Source of the DNA: Gammaproteobacteria bacterium | Lineage (GTDB): Bacteria > Pseudomonadota > Gammaproteobacteria > SZUA-152 | Assembly: GCA_029882975.1 (NCBI GenBank) | Contig: JAOUJW010000043.1 | Location: forward strand, 1-46,517 | Length of the DNA: 46,517 bases | Direction of reading: 5' to 3' | Shown here: positions 1 to 9,178 of the stretch, in pieces | How positions within the stretch are numbered: position 1 is the stretch's first letter | Layout of the letters: the number at the start of each line of letters is the position of its first letter | Notes under the pieces: model-generated | The model's database searches: none | The model's input: the letters and a program-made list of their open reading frames with translations, nothing else | What the model was told of the DNA's origin: nothing | Made by a program: the position numbers and the translations under genes

Positions 1-246
1 CTCGGAGAAATCTTCCTCCGAGCCCCATTGTGGTTCAAAATCACCCCAGACATGCGGCAACCATTGCGAGGGCATGACGGGAACCGGTCCGCTGACAATG
101 GCTGTGAACATGCCGTCAAGTTCGGAAATTCCCAGCACGCCCTCGTCTTTTCCCTCGGTATCGGCATCTTCATCGATACGTTCGAGAAGAAACTCATCTA
201 ACCAATCCAGCTCGTCTTCACTGAGCAACAGGAATAAATCATCCAT
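1..246 (-). CDS. YecA/UPF0149 family protein, N-terminal part (cut by window edge)
   Basis: The minus strand is open from an ATG at 244-246 to the window edge and encodes 82 residues of the amino end. The sequence is strongly acidic (first residues MDDLFLLLSEDELDWLDEF). It then contains the block ELDGMFTAIVSGP followed by MPSQWLPHVW, which is the hallmark of the YecA/UPF0149 family (elsewhere 'LDGFLTAI..GP....P.EWLP.VW'). Many family members end in a SEC-C zinc motif, but that end lies outside the window. Their molecular role is poorly known. The next gene leftward is unseen. The family call is firm from the motif; function is not claimed. Confidence 0.82.
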   Translation of the reverse strand, partial: MDDLFLLLSEDELDWLDEFLLERIDEDADTEGKDEGVLGISELDGMFTAIVSGPVPVMPSQWLPHVWGDFEPQWGSEEDFSE

Positions 247-452
247 TAGTCAAAACCTTCGCATCTGCTTCAAGTGCGCAGTCTAATGACAATTTCGCGG
301 AAATACCACCGTTATCGAAGTATTTTCCGTGCAAATTCGCTGAAAAACTGCACCAGATCACGAAGATTATAAAAATTGGAATGACATTTGATTATCAGGG
401 GGGTTGTGGTAAACACCCAGGCACCGGACAGGAAAGGCGGAAATTTGCAGAC

Positions 453-484
453 AAAAAAGGGCACCCCCTTTCCAGAGGGTGCCC
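453..484 (-). terminator. Rho-independent terminator downstream of the 56-residue protein
   Basis: Perfect 8-bp inverted repeat, GGGCACCC at 459-466 and GGGTGCCC at 477-484. Read on the minus strand it is followed by six T (453-458). It lies 20 bp past the stop of the gene at 504-674 and so fits its transcript end. Confidence 0.85.
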
Positions 485-503
485 TGACAGCAAAACCAAA
501 GTT

Positions 504-674
504 CTACCAGTACCTGAAATCGTCTTCCAATTGTTGTCTCACACGCTTTTCTTCCATTAGTCGGTCGTAGCGTTGTCGTGCGTTTAATTTGCTAGCTCCC
601 GATGGCTCGTCCAGCTCCAAATTCTCATCACCGAAAGTATCATACAAGTCCAGATCAAATTCATCTTCTACCAT
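504..674 (-). CDS. Small acidic PA3496-like protein (56 aa)
   Basis: The ATG at 672-674 opens a 56-residue frame ending in TAG at 504-506. The first half is very acidic (MVEDEFDLDLYDTFGDEN). The second half is charged and helical (RQRYDRLMEEKRVRQQLEDDF). This layout of an acidic N-terminus then an R/E-rich 'R..EEKR.R.QLEDDF' helix resembles the short gammaproteobacterial PA3496 family, annotated as putative envelope-integrity proteins. No signal peptide or TM segment is seen, so it is probably cytoplasmic. It lies 21 bp downstream of the exported-protein gene on the same strand and is closed by a clear terminator, so the two may be co-transcribed. The family match rests on pattern only. Confidence 0.7.
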   Translation of the reverse strand: MVEDEFDLDLYDTFGDENLELDEPSGASKLNARQRYDRLMEEKRVRQQLEDDFRYW

Positions 675-695
675 GGTTTACTGCCTCTTACTTCT

Positions 696-923
696 CTAGT
701 TGCCTGAGGAATTACTTTGACCGTCGCCACCTTCGGCTTGTGCACCCATGTCTTCCAGACAGGTTTGCACATAGGCACTAACATCGGCTGGATCAGACAA
801 GCCGGCTTCTTCTGCCGCTTGCTCACAGGATTGTTGAGGAGTCATTTCTTCCTCAGCCAATGCCACGCCGCCTGCCAATAATGACATTAGAGCCAAAAGT
901 GACAACACCCTTTTAAATTTCAT
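696..923 (-). CDS. Small exported protein with two cysteines (75 aa)
   Basis: The start is ATG at 921-923, preceded on the minus strand by AAGGAG-like sequence (tccttaagga at 931-940). Residues 1-23 form a clear Sec signal peptide (MKFKRVL then a hydrophobic core, cleavage near ALA-EE). The mature part is about 52 residues, acidic, with two cysteines (SCEQ and TCLED) that could form a disulfide, and a low-complexity G/S/N/Q tail. I recognise no family. It is divergent from the LysR gene at 1117 and upstream of the PA3496-like gene. Periplasmic location is inferred from the signal peptide; no function is claimed. Confidence 0.7.
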   Translation of the reverse strand: MKFKRVLSLLALMSLLAGGVALAEEEMTPQQSCEQAAEEAGLSDPADVSAYVQTCLEDMGAQAEGGDGQSNSSGN

Positions 924-1116
924 ATCTATCTCCTTAAGGAAAATACCACTGAACGAAATGAATCCGTTCTACCGGCTACAAACTCTGACCGTTACATCGC
1001 ATCGATCAGTAGTTGCTTAAATAACGGAAAACGCCGATTTTGGTAAAGCGCAATATTTTTATCGTCACGTTCGAAATTTCCGATTACAATGCGACCATCG
1101 CCTCCAGGGATAATCT

Positions 1117-1953
1117 ATGGACACAGACCAGCTAAAAACCTTTCTAGAAATCAGCCGAACCCGGCATTTTGGCCGAGCTGCACAAAATCTTTACTTGAGC
1201 CAATCCGCGGTAAGCAGTCGCATCAAAGCTCTGGAAGACCAGTTGGGAACCCCTCTATTTGTACGTAATCGCAATGACATTCAATTGACACCTGCGGGTA
1301 ACCGCCTGCTCAATCACGCCGAAAACATTCTGGCAGCTTGGGGGCGAGCCAAACACGATGTCGCTATTGAGGAAGAAATGAGCACTTCCCTGGCTATTGC
1401 CGCGACGCCCAGTTTATGGGATATCGCTATGCAGGATTGGTTACAAAATCTGCATCAACGCCAACCTCACATTGCCGTACACGGTGAAGTGATGGAAACG
1501 GAATCCATTTTGAGACGCCTCATGGAAGGCAGTCTGGACCTGGGTTTCACTTTTGAGCCGTCACAACGGCCCCAGATAGAAACCCGACAATTTACCAGCA
1601 TATCCCTGATCATGGTCAGCACAAGCAATCAACAAAGCTTGGACCAGGCACTGAACCACAACTATGTATTAGTGGACTGGGGGCTTTCCTTTGCCATCAA
1701 CCATGCCCGACATTTCCCGTCACTGCGTACACCCGGCATCCGTTTACCACTGGGGCATATTGCCAAAGCCTACCTACTCAACTGCGGTGGCACCGCCTAT
1801 CTGGCGGAATCCACGGTTGTTGATGAAATCAACAACGGTCAATTGTTTAAAGTCGAGGATGCCCCCATCATAGAGCGCACCGCTTATGCCATGTTTTCTA
1901 CACTTACACAACCGGAAGACGGACTGCAAGCGGTACTGGCATCACTGGGATAA
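1117..1953 (+). CDS. hdfR: LysR-type transcriptional regulator, HdfR-like
   Basis: The 278-residue product has an N-terminal winged helix-turn-helix (residues about 1-62, TRHFGRAAQNLYLSQSAVS then LEDQLGTPLFVR) and a periplasmic-binding-protein-like effector domain (about 90-278). The N-terminal 80 residues closely follow HdfR of enterobacteria (MDT.LLKTFLE.SRTRHFGRAA). HdfR is known as a repressor of the flagellar master operon flhDC and an activator of gltBD in E. coli; the targets here are unknown. LysR proteins usually bind between themselves and a divergent gene, here the exported protein at 696-923. A TACAAT hexamer at 1085-1090 is a possible -10 box. The class is certain; the HdfR assignment is likely but made without alignment. 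Confidence 0.85.
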   Translation: MDTDQLKTFLEISRTRHFGRAAQNLYLSQSAVSSRIKALEDQLGTPLFVRNRNDIQLTPAGNRLLNHAENILAAWGRAKHDVAIEEEMSTSLAIAATPSLWDIAMQDWLQNLHQRQPHIAVHGEVMETESILRRLMEGSLDLGFTFEPSQRPQIETRQFTSISLIMVSTSNQQSLDQALNHNYVLVDWGLSFAINHARHFPSLRTPGIRLPLGHIAKAYLLNCGGTAYLAESTVVDEINNGQLFKVEDAPIIERTAYAMFSTLTQPEDGLQAVLASLG

Positions 1954-2048
1954 GCAAACTTTCCCAATGCGTGGAAAACCCGACCCGAAGCTGGAAATCT
2001 GCTACTTTTAACGTCACACTTATCTTAAAGTTAAAGCAAACCTGAGCC

Positions 2049-3125
2049 ATGGATTACTTCGACAAAACGTATCACCCTCCGGGCACCTCCCCCGGCACCC
2101 TCACCAGCGCCGCCCCCCTGCCCGGAACAAACCCCTGCATTCGGCTGGTGGACTACAATGCTGTGGATTATATCGACAAGGAACTATCCAGCCTGCAGGA
2201 GTGTAAAGACTATATCGATACTCAAAGCATCACCTGGGTCCACCTACAGAATATTACTCAAGCCGAAATCATTCAGGATCTGGGGACATTATTCGATCTT
2301 CACGCCCTGGCACTGGAGGACGTTTTAAACACCGGCCAGCGTCCCAAAGTGGAAGAATATGACGAACTGCTGTTTGTGGTGTTATCCCTACCGCAAATTG
2401 TTGAGCACAAACTCACCACTCAACAAGTCTCCTTGTTCATGGGCTCCAATCTGGTCATCACCGCGCATAATGGGGAATCCGACCCCTTTGAACCCTTGCG
2501 GCAACGTTTGCGCAAGAAAAAAGGCAGAACCCGGCAGCAACAAGCCGACTACCTGGGTTACAGCATTATCGATCTCATTGTAGATCAGGGCTATCCCGTT
2601 TTGGATGCGTTGGGAGAAACGATTGAAACCCTGGAAGAGGAAATCCTCTCGCTCAAATCCAAAAATATAACCCTAACCCAGATACACCAATTGCGGCGTG
2701 AACTGTTGATATTAAGAAGAAACTTGTGGCCGCAAAGAGAAATAGTCAATCAGCTGTTACGCAGTGAAAATGGATTCTTTGAAGAAAGCACCCGGGTATA
2801 CTTACGCGACTGTTACGATCACACAGCCCAGATTTTGGATATAATCGAAAACTACCGCGAAACCGCAGGCGGCCTGATAGACATCTACCTATCGAGCGCC
2901 AGTCATCGCCTCAGTGAAATCATGCGAGTTCTCACCATGATTGCCACTATTTTTATCCCGCTGACTTTCGTGGTGGGGCTGTATGGCATGAACTTTAACA
3001 ACCCCAACAGTCCCTGGTCCATGCCCGAATTGCGTTGGTATTATGGCTATCCCATGGTGTGGTTAATTATGGCTGTTCTGGTCACGGGTATGCTGATCTA
3101 TTTTAAACGCAAGAATTGGTTGTAG
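2049..3125 (+). CDS. corA: CorA-family magnesium/cobalt transporter
   Basis: 358 residues, typical for CorA. A long cytoplasmic, charged and helical N-terminal part is followed by two C-terminal TM helices. The first (about residue 298-318) ends in the diagnostic YGMNF motif and the second (about 335-352) precedes a basic KRKNWL tail. GMN forms the selectivity loop of the pentameric channel in the inner membrane. The long helix contains the expected acidic and leucine pattern (ETIETLEEEI). The start is ATG at 2049. The gene ends 6 bp before the next and begins the rim cluster, so the two may share a message. Family confidence is very high; ion preference cannot be read from sequence. Confidence 0.93.
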   Translation: MDYFDKTYHPPGTSPGTLTSAAPLPGTNPCIRLVDYNAVDYIDKELSSLQECKDYIDTQSITWVHLQNITQAEIIQDLGTLFDLHALALEDVLNTGQRPKVEEYDELLFVVLSLPQIVEHKLTTQQVSLFMGSNLVITAHNGESDPFEPLRQRLRKKKGRTRQQQADYLGYSIIDLIVDQGYPVLDALGETIETLEEEILSLKSKNITLTQIHQLRRELLILRRNLWPQREIVNQLLRSENGFFEESTRVYLRDCYDHTAQILDIIENYRETAGGLIDIYLSSASHRLSEIMRVLTMIATIFIPLTFVVGLYGMNFNNPNSPWSMPELRWYYGYPMVWLIMAVLVTGMLIYFKRKNWL

Positions 3126-3131
3126 AAATTC

Positions 3132-3575
3132 ATGAAAAAAAATTCCATGATCACGATAGGCTGGCGCGAATGGGTATCGCTGCCGGAACTGGGCCTGAGT
3201 CATATTAAGGCCAAAGTGGATACCGGTGCAAAAACCTCCTGCTTACACGCATTTTCTCTGGAAACTTTTGAGAAAGCGGGACAATTGTGGGTACGTTTCG
3301 GCATGCATCCCCTTCAGAAAAACACCGAAACCGAAGTATTCTGTGAATCACGTGTCATAGATCAACGCGAGGTCACCGATTCCGGCGGCCACAAGGAAAC
3401 CCGCCTGGTCATACAAACCACCCTGCAGCTCGCAGATGACCATTGGCCTATTGAAATCACCTTAACCAATCGGGATACCATGCGCTTTCGTATGCTATTG
3501 GGGCGAAGCGCCATGCTCGGAAAAATCATTGTGAACCCAAAAGAGTCCTTTCTATTGAAAAACAAACCCGGCTGA
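3132..3575 (+). CDS. rimB: RimB-like retropepsin-type ATP-dependent zinc protease family protein
   Basis: 147 residues of the short 'ATP-dependent zinc protease' family (PF05618 type), which has a retropepsin-like fold. The aspartic-protease-like motif VDTGAKTSCLHA (residues about 31-42) and the second loop LLGRSAML (about 124-131) are intact, and the length matches the family. Related proteins sit beside rimK in many gammaproteobacteria, and in Pseudomonas RimB is reported to work with RimA and RimK in modifying ribosomal protein S6. Here it lies 6 bp after corA and about 70 bp before rimK on the same strand, supporting that role. The retropepsin signature makes true ATP or zinc dependence doubtful; the name is historical. 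Confidence 0.88.
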   Translation: MKKNSMITIGWREWVSLPELGLSHIKAKVDTGAKTSCLHAFSLETFEKAGQLWVRFGMHPLQKNTETEVFCESRVIDQREVTDSGGHKETRLVIQTTLQLADDHWPIEITLTNRDTMRFRMLLGRSAMLGKIIVNPKESFLLKNKPG

Positions 3576-3644
3576 CCCCACATGGGATCAACAGCAGGAA
3601 ACACCGAGCCATGCAGTTAACAAAAAATCCAATTGGGACCAGCA

Positions 3645-4550
3645 ATGAAAATCGCCATACTATCTCGCAACAAAAGACTCTACTCCACCCGCCGGCTGAT
3701 CGAAGCCTGTGAACAGCGGGGCCATGAACCCATGGTCATCGATGTGTTGCGAACTTATATGGACATTGCCTCCAGCAAACCCGAGGCCCATTTCAAGGGT
3801 GAAACCTTACCCAAGTTTGATGCCGTCATTCCCCGAATCGGTGCATCGGTAACCTTTTATGGCACTGCCGTATTACGCCAGTTTGAAATGATGGGTTCCT
3901 ACCCGCTGAACGAGTCGGTGGCCGTTACCCGCTCACGTGACAAATTGCGCTCTCTACAGTTATTATCACGCAAAGGTGTGGGTATGCCCAACACCGGGTT
4001 TGCCAACAACCCGGACGATATCGCCGATCTGATTAAAATGGTAGGCGGCACGCCTCTGGTCATCAAACTATTGGAAGGTACTCAAGGTATTGGTGTAGTA
4101 CTGGCTGAAACAAAAAAAGCAGCAGAAAGTGTACTGGAGGCCTTCATGGGACTAAAGGTTAACATTATGGTCCAAGAGTACATTAAGGAGGCCGGTGGCG
4201 CCGATATTCGTTGCTTCGTCATCGGGGACAAAGTCGTGGCCGCCATGAAACGCCAAGCCCAACCCGGAGAGTTCCGCTCTAATTTGCACCGTGGCGGCAC
4301 CGCGTCGTTGATCAAAATCAGCCCGGCGGAACGGGAAACCGCCGTGAAAGCCGCCAGAGTCATGGGACTTAATGTGGCCGGAGTGGACATATTGCGTTCG
4401 GACCGCGGTCCCTTGGTCATGGAAGTGAACTCATCGCCGGGACTGGAAGGGATAGAGACCGCTACCGGCAAGGATGTAGCCGCCATGATCGTGTCATTTA
4501 TTGAAAAGAAAGCCAAACCCCACCGAACCAAAACCCGGGGTAAAGGCTGA
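3645..4550 (+). CDS. rimK: RimK, ribosomal protein S6--L-glutamate ligase
   Basis: About 301 residues with an ATP-grasp fold. I choose the ATG at 3645 ([18 protein letters not shown]), matching the usual RimK start, over an in-frame ATG at 3633. Visible blocks are [12 protein letters not shown] (about 63-74), the lid/ATP region [18 protein letters not shown] (about 136-153), [27 protein letters not shown] (about 174-200, given in parts) and the metal-binding end [14 protein letters not shown] (about 257-270). RimK adds glutamate to the C-terminus of S6, and some homologues also make poly-glutamate. The stop overlaps the next start by 1 bp, indicating translational coupling to the hydrolase that follows. 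Confidence 0.95.
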   Translation: MKIAILSRNKRLYSTRRLIEACEQRGHEPMVIDVLRTYMDIASSKPEAHFKGETLPKFDAVIPRIGASVTFYGTAVLRQFEMMGSYPLNESVAVTRSRDKLRSLQLLSRKGVGMPNTGFANNPDDIADLIKMVGGTPLVIKLLEGTQGIGVVLAETKKAAESVLEAFMGLKVNIMVQEYIKEAGGADIRCFVIGDKVVAAMKRQAQPGEFRSNLHRGGTASLIKISPAERETAVKAARVMGLNVAGVDILRSDRGPLVMEVNSSPGLEGIETATGKDVAAMIVSFIEKKAKPHRTKTRGKG

Positions 4551-5608
4551 TGTTCGGCGCAGGCCCCTTGGTTATTAACGGGTGCACCATCGCTCCGGGC
4601 ACGCGCACCACCATAGACCTGCCCGCCGGTCGCCTCTACACCCACGCACCCATGAGCATGCCGGTTCATGTGGTAAATGGAAAAACCGGGGGACCCGTTG
4701 TTTTTATCAGTGCCGCCATACACGGCGATGAAATCAATGGCGTGGAAATCATCCGTCGCTTGCTGAAAATGTCTTCCCTGAAACGCTTACGCGGCACCAT
4801 TATCGCCGTACCCATTGTTAATGTGCACGGATTCATTAACCACTCACGCTATTTACCGGACCGGCGCGATTTAAACCGCAGCTTTCCCGGCAGCGATAAA
4901 GGCTCACTGGCAGCCAGACTGGCGGATTTGTTTATGGACGAAATCGTCTCCAAAAGCACTCACGGCATTGATTTACACACCGGCGCCCTGCACCGCAATA
5001 ACTTACCTCAGGTCCGAGCCAACGTGGATGATGAAGACACACTGCGCCTGGCACGGGCTTTTGATGTACCGGTGATTATCTCATCCAACCTGCGTGACGG
5101 CTCCTTACGGGCCTCTGCAGCGGAATGCGGTATTCCCATGTTGCTATACGAAGCCGGGGAAGCGCTGCGCTTCGATGAGATATCCATTCGCGCCGGCGTC
5201 AAAGGAATTATCAATGTGCTGCGTGCGCTGGACATGTTGCCGCCGGGAAAAAGTAAGATTAAACACATGGAACCGGTGGTGGCACGATCCAGTTCCTGGG
5301 TACGGGCACCGGACAGCGGTATTCTCAGAGCCTTGGTACCTTTGGGTCACCGGGTAAAAAAAGGCAGCCTGTTGGGTGTGGTGGCCGACCCCTTTGGTGA
5401 ACGGGAAATTCAGCTAACCGCCCCTTTCAGCGGCATTATTATCGGCCGCAGTAATCTGCCCCTGGTTAACGAAGGCGATGCGCTGTATCACATTGCCCGC
5501 TTCGGTGACATCGAAGAAGTGGAAGCCAAGGTGGATGAATTTCAGGAACAACATTCCCCCGATCCCGCCCCGGTTCCCATGCCCACGCCGGACAGCCCTA
5601 TCATTTGA
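4550..5608 (+). CDS. Succinylglutamate desuccinylase/aspartoacylase-family zinc hydrolase with C-terminal lipoyl-like domain
   Basis: 352 residues. The zinc carboxypeptidase-like core shows AAIHGDEINGVEIIR (about 55-69; His and Glu ligands), RDLNRSFPG (about 106-114) and IDLHTGALHR (about 141-150; third ligand). From about residue 245 a second module appears (APDSGILRALVPLGHRVKKG and TAPFSGIIIGR) that reads like a barrel-sandwich or biotinyl-lipoyl domain, as found in the rimK-linked subgroup of this family. Its start overlaps the rimK stop (TGATG). The family removes acyl or aminoacyl groups. Because of the coupling, removing glutamate from RimK products is an attractive but unproved role. 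Arginine catabolism (AstE) is less likely, as no ast genes are nearby. Confidence 0.88.
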   Translation: MFGAGPLVINGCTIAPGTRTTIDLPAGRLYTHAPMSMPVHVVNGKTGGPVVFISAAIHGDEINGVEIIRRLLKMSSLKRLRGTIIAVPIVNVHGFINHSRYLPDRRDLNRSFPGSDKGSLAARLADLFMDEIVSKSTHGIDLHTGALHRNNLPQVRANVDDEDTLRLARAFDVPVIISSNLRDGSLRASAAECGIPMLLYEAGEALRFDEISIRAGVKGIINVLRALDMLPPGKSKIKHMEPVVARSSSWVRAPDSGILRALVPLGHRVKKGSLLGVVADPFGEREIQLTAPFSGIIIGRSNLPLVNEGDALYHIARFGDIEEVEAKVDEFQEQHSPDPAPVPMPTPDSPII

Positions 5609-5641
5609 ACAAGCTGACCGGCATAGACCTTATGGTTATGT

Positions 5642-8503
5642 TTATAAAGGAAAGCCGCAGGTACCGCCTGTTATCCCTCTGCCACCCAGTTGCACGGATC
5701 TGGACCCACCGTTAAACACGATGGTTAAGGTTCCACTTTTAATACCCGTGGTGGCAGGTGCAAACGTAACAGGTAAGGCGCAGCTTGAACCCACTGCCAC
5801 AGTTGTGCAGGTATTACTGCTCACGGAAAAATCCAATCCGCTGACGCCGGCTTGGGCATATAAGGTTGCAGCGCCGGTGTTAATCAATGTAACAGAAGTC
5901 CGCCGAACCGCAGTAACACAGGTATCCGGGAAAGCTATGCTAGTAGGCGAAACCGTCATTGTAGTCGGAGGATAAACACCCGTACCGGTAACCCTCACTG
6001 TCACATTCGACTCGTCCGGATCGTTGGACGGAATCGCAAACGAATCGCTATAGGATTGTGCGTTTGTAGGAGCGAAGGTCAGAACTATGGTGCAACTGGT
6101 ACCGGCGGTCAAAGTTGTGCCGCTACAATTGTTGTTACCGAAGGCAAATGGAGCCACCAGTCCATTCCCTACACCAATCGCCCCCAAATTGAGATTGGCA
6201 TTACCCACATTGGTAATGGTCACCGATTGGGTGATTGTCGTCCCTATATTCTGCGAACCAAAAGGTACCTGCAAATCCGTACTGCTACCCGAGGAATCGG
6301 TAACGCTAATGTCCGGCGCCAGCCCGGTTCCGCTGATACTAACGGTGATATCACCGGCGTTAGACGGTATATTGAAGCTGTCGCTGCTGGCAACGGCACT
6401 GACCGGCGAATACCGCGCACCAACTGTACATGCCGCTCCCGGCGCTAATGTCTGGGATGAGCAGTTATCATTAACAATACTGAAGGGAACAGCCAAGGGA
6501 TTTGCCCCTGCCACCACGCCCAAAACCAGGTCGGCGCTACCGATATTGGTGACGGTGACAGTGGAATTGCCGGTGGTACCTACTACCAGTGAACCGAAGG
6601 GCAATTGTTGGTCATTCGCCGGGCTAATGGAATCGGTGACCTCTATATCCGGGGCGATCCCTACTCCGTTAATGTCGATAGTAATATCACCTGCATTAGA
6701 CGGAATATTGAAGCTGTCATTAAATGTTCCAACCATCGTGGGGGCAAAACTAACCATGATGTGGCACTGGGCGGTGGGCGCCAAACTCGCAGAAGAGCAT
6801 GTATCAGACGTCACATTATAGGGCGCCGCCAAGGGGTTAGTACCTGCAACGGAACCCAGCACCAAATCCGCCGTGCCTGTACTGGTAACTGTAATGGTTC
6901 CGATCACAGCGGTATTCACCAAGAGATTACCGAAGAGCAAATCGCTATCGCCGGTAGCGCCGACATTATCGCTTATGCTAATCCCCGGAACTGGAACCGG
7001 ATCTCCCGTTCCGCTCATGAATACCGTAATACTGGCATCGCCGGCATCCGGATCGTTGGAATTTACCATAAAACTGCTATTGAACACCCCGGTGGTTGTT
7101 GGCGCAAACACCACTTCAATCGTGCACTCCGTACCCGGCGCCATAGCTTGTAAGGGACAATTATTGGCAGAAAAACTATAGGGTGCTGCCGGTGTGGTAA
7201 TGGAATTCAAAACCAGATCCGCGGTTCCTGTACTGCTGATGGTTACGGTAGCCACAGCGGTTTGGTTTGCCGTCACATTGCCAAAGGTCAACTGCTGGTC
7301 GTCATTGGGTAGCAAAGTATCACGGATAGCAATATTGGCCACCGGTGCGGGTTCGCCAGTACCCGAAACGTTGAAAAACACATTGGGCTGATCATCATCA
7401 TTGGAAGGAATATTAAAGCTGCTATTAAATACGCCGGATGCGTCCGGGGCAAATCGAATAGACAATGTACAACTGGCATCCGGAGTTAATGCTTGGTTAG
7501 AGCAACCGTCACTACTGATACTAAAAGGAAACGCAAGTGCGAAACTGCCGCCAATCGCGCCAAGATTGAGATTGGCCAAACCGATATTGCGCACGGTGAC
7601 GGTCTCAGTGACAGATTGTCCCGCGGTTACCTGGCCAAACACAATAGATAAATCATCATTCGGTGCAATGGTATCGGTGATTTGTATGTCAGGCACCGGA
7701 AGCGGATCACCAAAACCGTTGACGCTAAATTCTATAGTGGGTTGGTCCGGATCATTGCTGGGAATATCAAAGCTATCGGCAACCAGCCCCTGGACCTGAG
7801 GTAAATATTGTACGGTTAAAGTACACGCCGCTTGTGGCTGCAAACTTTGATTGGAACAGTTATCGACAGTGATGCTGAATGAACCGGAGACCGGATTGGC
7901 CGAGGCGATAGCACCGATATTTAAAGCCGCCGCACCCTCGTTTGTGAGCGTTAAGGTCGCCGTTGTCGCATTGTCGATGGTAACGTTACCGAAAACCATT
8001 TCCAAATCATCGTTGGGCGCTATGGAATCCGAAACCACGATATTCGGCACCGGTACGGGCTCTCCGGTTCCGCTAACGCTAATGGTAATAACGCCTTCAT
8101 CCTCGTCCGAAGACAAAATGTCAAAACCGGAGGACACCGAAGTCGCCGACATGGGCGTAAACTGTATAGAAGCACTGCAACTGCTGGTGGGGCTCAGCAC
8201 CTGACCGGAACAGTTGTCCGAAATGATCTGAAATTGAGCATCCAGGTTAGTGGTATCAATAGGATTCAGGGTCAAATCAGCATTACCACTGTTTCGAATC
8301 AACAGGGACTTTTCCGATGTCGTCCCAATCGTCACACTACCGAATTCAATAGAAAGATCATTTTCCGGACTCACCGAATCGGTGATTTCAATCTGGGCTT
8401 TTTTGGGAATATCAACACCATCTCCACTGGAGCAGGCGCTTAAAAATACTATGGAAAATACAAGAAGAAGTTTAAAACCCACCAGTACTACATTGCGATT
8501 CAT
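5642..8503 (-). CDS. Large surface lipoprotein made of eight choice-of-anchor D (ASH/HYDIN-like) repeats
   Basis: 953 residues. The N-terminus (MNRNVVLVG, hydrophobic core, LSAC) is a lipoprotein signal with the cysteine near residue 24. The rest is a string of Ig-like beta-sandwich units of about 105-115 residues. Each begins with I.(V/I).D...P.(N)D and continues (V/L)(P/T)FG.(V/L), T.T.TN.G.A(D/N)L.LG, F.(I)..(N/D)(N/C)CS...L.P...C, F.P......(S)F.IPSND.D, and V.GTG. I count seven long units plus a shorter eighth (from about residue 845) ending in GGTCGFPL. Two cysteines per unit could form disulfides. Such repeats occur in bacterial surface and adhesion proteins. It is convergent with the rimK cluster, 33 bp away. 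Function unknown; outer-membrane lipid anchoring inferred. Confidence 0.85.
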   Translation of the reverse strand: MNRNVVLVGFKLLLVFSIVFLSACSSGDGVDIPKKAQIEITDSVSPENDLSIEFGSVTIGTTSEKSLLIRNSGNADLTLNPIDTTNLDAQFQIISDNCSGQVLSPTSSCSASIQFTPMSATSVSSGFDILSSDEDEGVITISVSGTGEPVPVPNIVVSDSIAPNDDLEMVFGNVTIDNATTATLTLTNEGAAALNIGAIASANPVSGSFSITVDNCSNQSLQPQAACTLTVQYLPQVQGLVADSFDIPSNDPDQPTIEFSVNGFGDPLPVPDIQITDTIAPNDDLSIVFGQVTAGQSVTETVTVRNIGLANLNLGAIGGSFALAFPFSISSDGCSNQALTPDASCTLSIRFAPDASGVFNSSFNIPSNDDDQPNVFFNVSGTGEPAPVANIAIRDTLLPNDDQQLTFGNVTANQTAVATVTISSTGTADLVLNSITTPAAPYSFSANNCPLQAMAPGTECTIEVVFAPTTTGVFNSSFMVNSNDPDAGDASITVFMSGTGDPVPVPGISISDNVGATGDSDLLFGNLLVNTAVIGTITVTSTGTADLVLGSVAGTNPLAAPYNVTSDTCSSASLAPTAQCHIMVSFAPTMVGTFNDSFNIPSNAGDITIDINGVGIAPDIEVTDSISPANDQQLPFGSLVVGTTGNSTVTVTNIGSADLVLGVVAGANPLAVPFSIVNDNCSSQTLAPGAACTVGARYSPVSAVASSDSFNIPSNAGDITVSISGTGLAPDISVTDSSGSSTDLQVPFGSQNIGTTITQSVTITNVGNANLNLGAIGVGNGLVAPFAFGNNNCSGTTLTAGTSCTIVLTFAPTNAQSYSDSFAIPSNDPDESNVTVRVTGTGVYPPTTMTVSPTSIAFPDTCVTAVRRTSVTLINTGAATLYAQAGVSGLDFSVSSNTCTTVAVGSSCALPVTFAPATTGIKSGTLTIVFNGGSRSVQLGGRGITGGTCGFPL

Positions 8504-8647
8504 GCGGCCCCCTACATAATACTCAGAAAATCAACAACTTTTGGAATCTATCCAAATTTAGCCTTTTAAGACCTTAATTATTCCAAATTACCTCAACTCA
8601 AGAATATATGCAAAAACACTTACAGCGAGCTTACACTACCGGTATTT

Positions 8648-8663
8648 TGTGACAAAAATCACT
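8648..8663. promoter_or_regulatory. CRP-like operator half-sites upstream of the GlsB gene
   Basis: TGTGA at 8648-8652 and TCACT at 8659-8663 are separated by six bases and match the TGTGA-N6-TCACA consensus in nine of ten positions. The site lies about 70 bp before the GlsB-type start, with a TATATT-like -10 near 8687-8692. It could equally serve the divergent lipoprotein gene. Sequence match only. Confidence 0.4.
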
Positions 8664-8729
8664 CACATAGACCTCTCACCCGCCGATGTATATTAAACAG
8701 ACGTACCCTCATAAATAGAAGGAAAAACA

Positions 8730-8990
8730 ATGATACATGCCCAAATGAGCCTGGAAAGCATCCTCATTTTGCTACTGAGCGGCTTAGTCGCCGGCTGGCT
8801 TGCGAATCTGGTCATGGGCAAAAAACGCCGCAGCCTAATCGTTGTTCTCATCGTGGGTGTTCTGGGAGCCATCATCGGTACCTGGTTGTTCTCCTTCCTG
8901 GGTATCAGCATTGCTGCGGGAATGGTGGGCAAAATCATTACCGCCTTTGTCGGAGCTTTGGTATTTTTATTTTTGCTTAGATTACTGTAA
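8730..8990 (+). CDS. GlsB/YeaQ/YmgE (transglycosylase-associated) family membrane protein
   Basis: 86 residues, nearly all membrane. There are three hydrophobic segments with glycine-rich turns: ILILLLSGLVAGWLANLVMG (about 10-29), a VLIVGVLGAIIGTWLF stretch (about 38-53), and a C-terminal IITAFVGALVFLFLLRLL. The 'GWLA..(V/I)MG' and 'G(A/I).G.WL' spacing is typical of the Transgly_assoc family (PF04226). The start at 8730 is chosen for the AGAAGGAAA ribosome site just upstream; an internal ATG at 8745 is possible. These small inner-membrane proteins are induced by stress in several bacteria, but the biochemical role is unknown and the 'transglycosylase' name is not evidence of enzyme activity. 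Confidence 0.88.
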   Translation: MIHAQMSLESILILLLSGLVAGWLANLVMGKKRRSLIVVLIVGVLGAIIGTWLFSFLGISIAAGMVGKIITAFVGALVFLFLLRLL

Positions 8991-9178
8991 CCGTTCTCCA
9001 CCAACCCGTTTTGTCCGGCCGCTCAAACCCCGACGTTACCGGAGCATGCGCATCCATGATGCCATGCGGCCACTTCATAGTTCCTTCACTGTTGCCTCAA
9101 TTGATCCCGAGAATGCTATTGTAATGTCATATTTGCAGAATACATTGCCAGTCTTATTCATGTAAAACGGAGTCTACA

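Noticed and set aside
5478-8519. Several plus-strand ORFs of 65-244 residues
   Set aside because: They lie opposite the repeat lipoprotein and mirror its repeats; no ribosome sites or domains.
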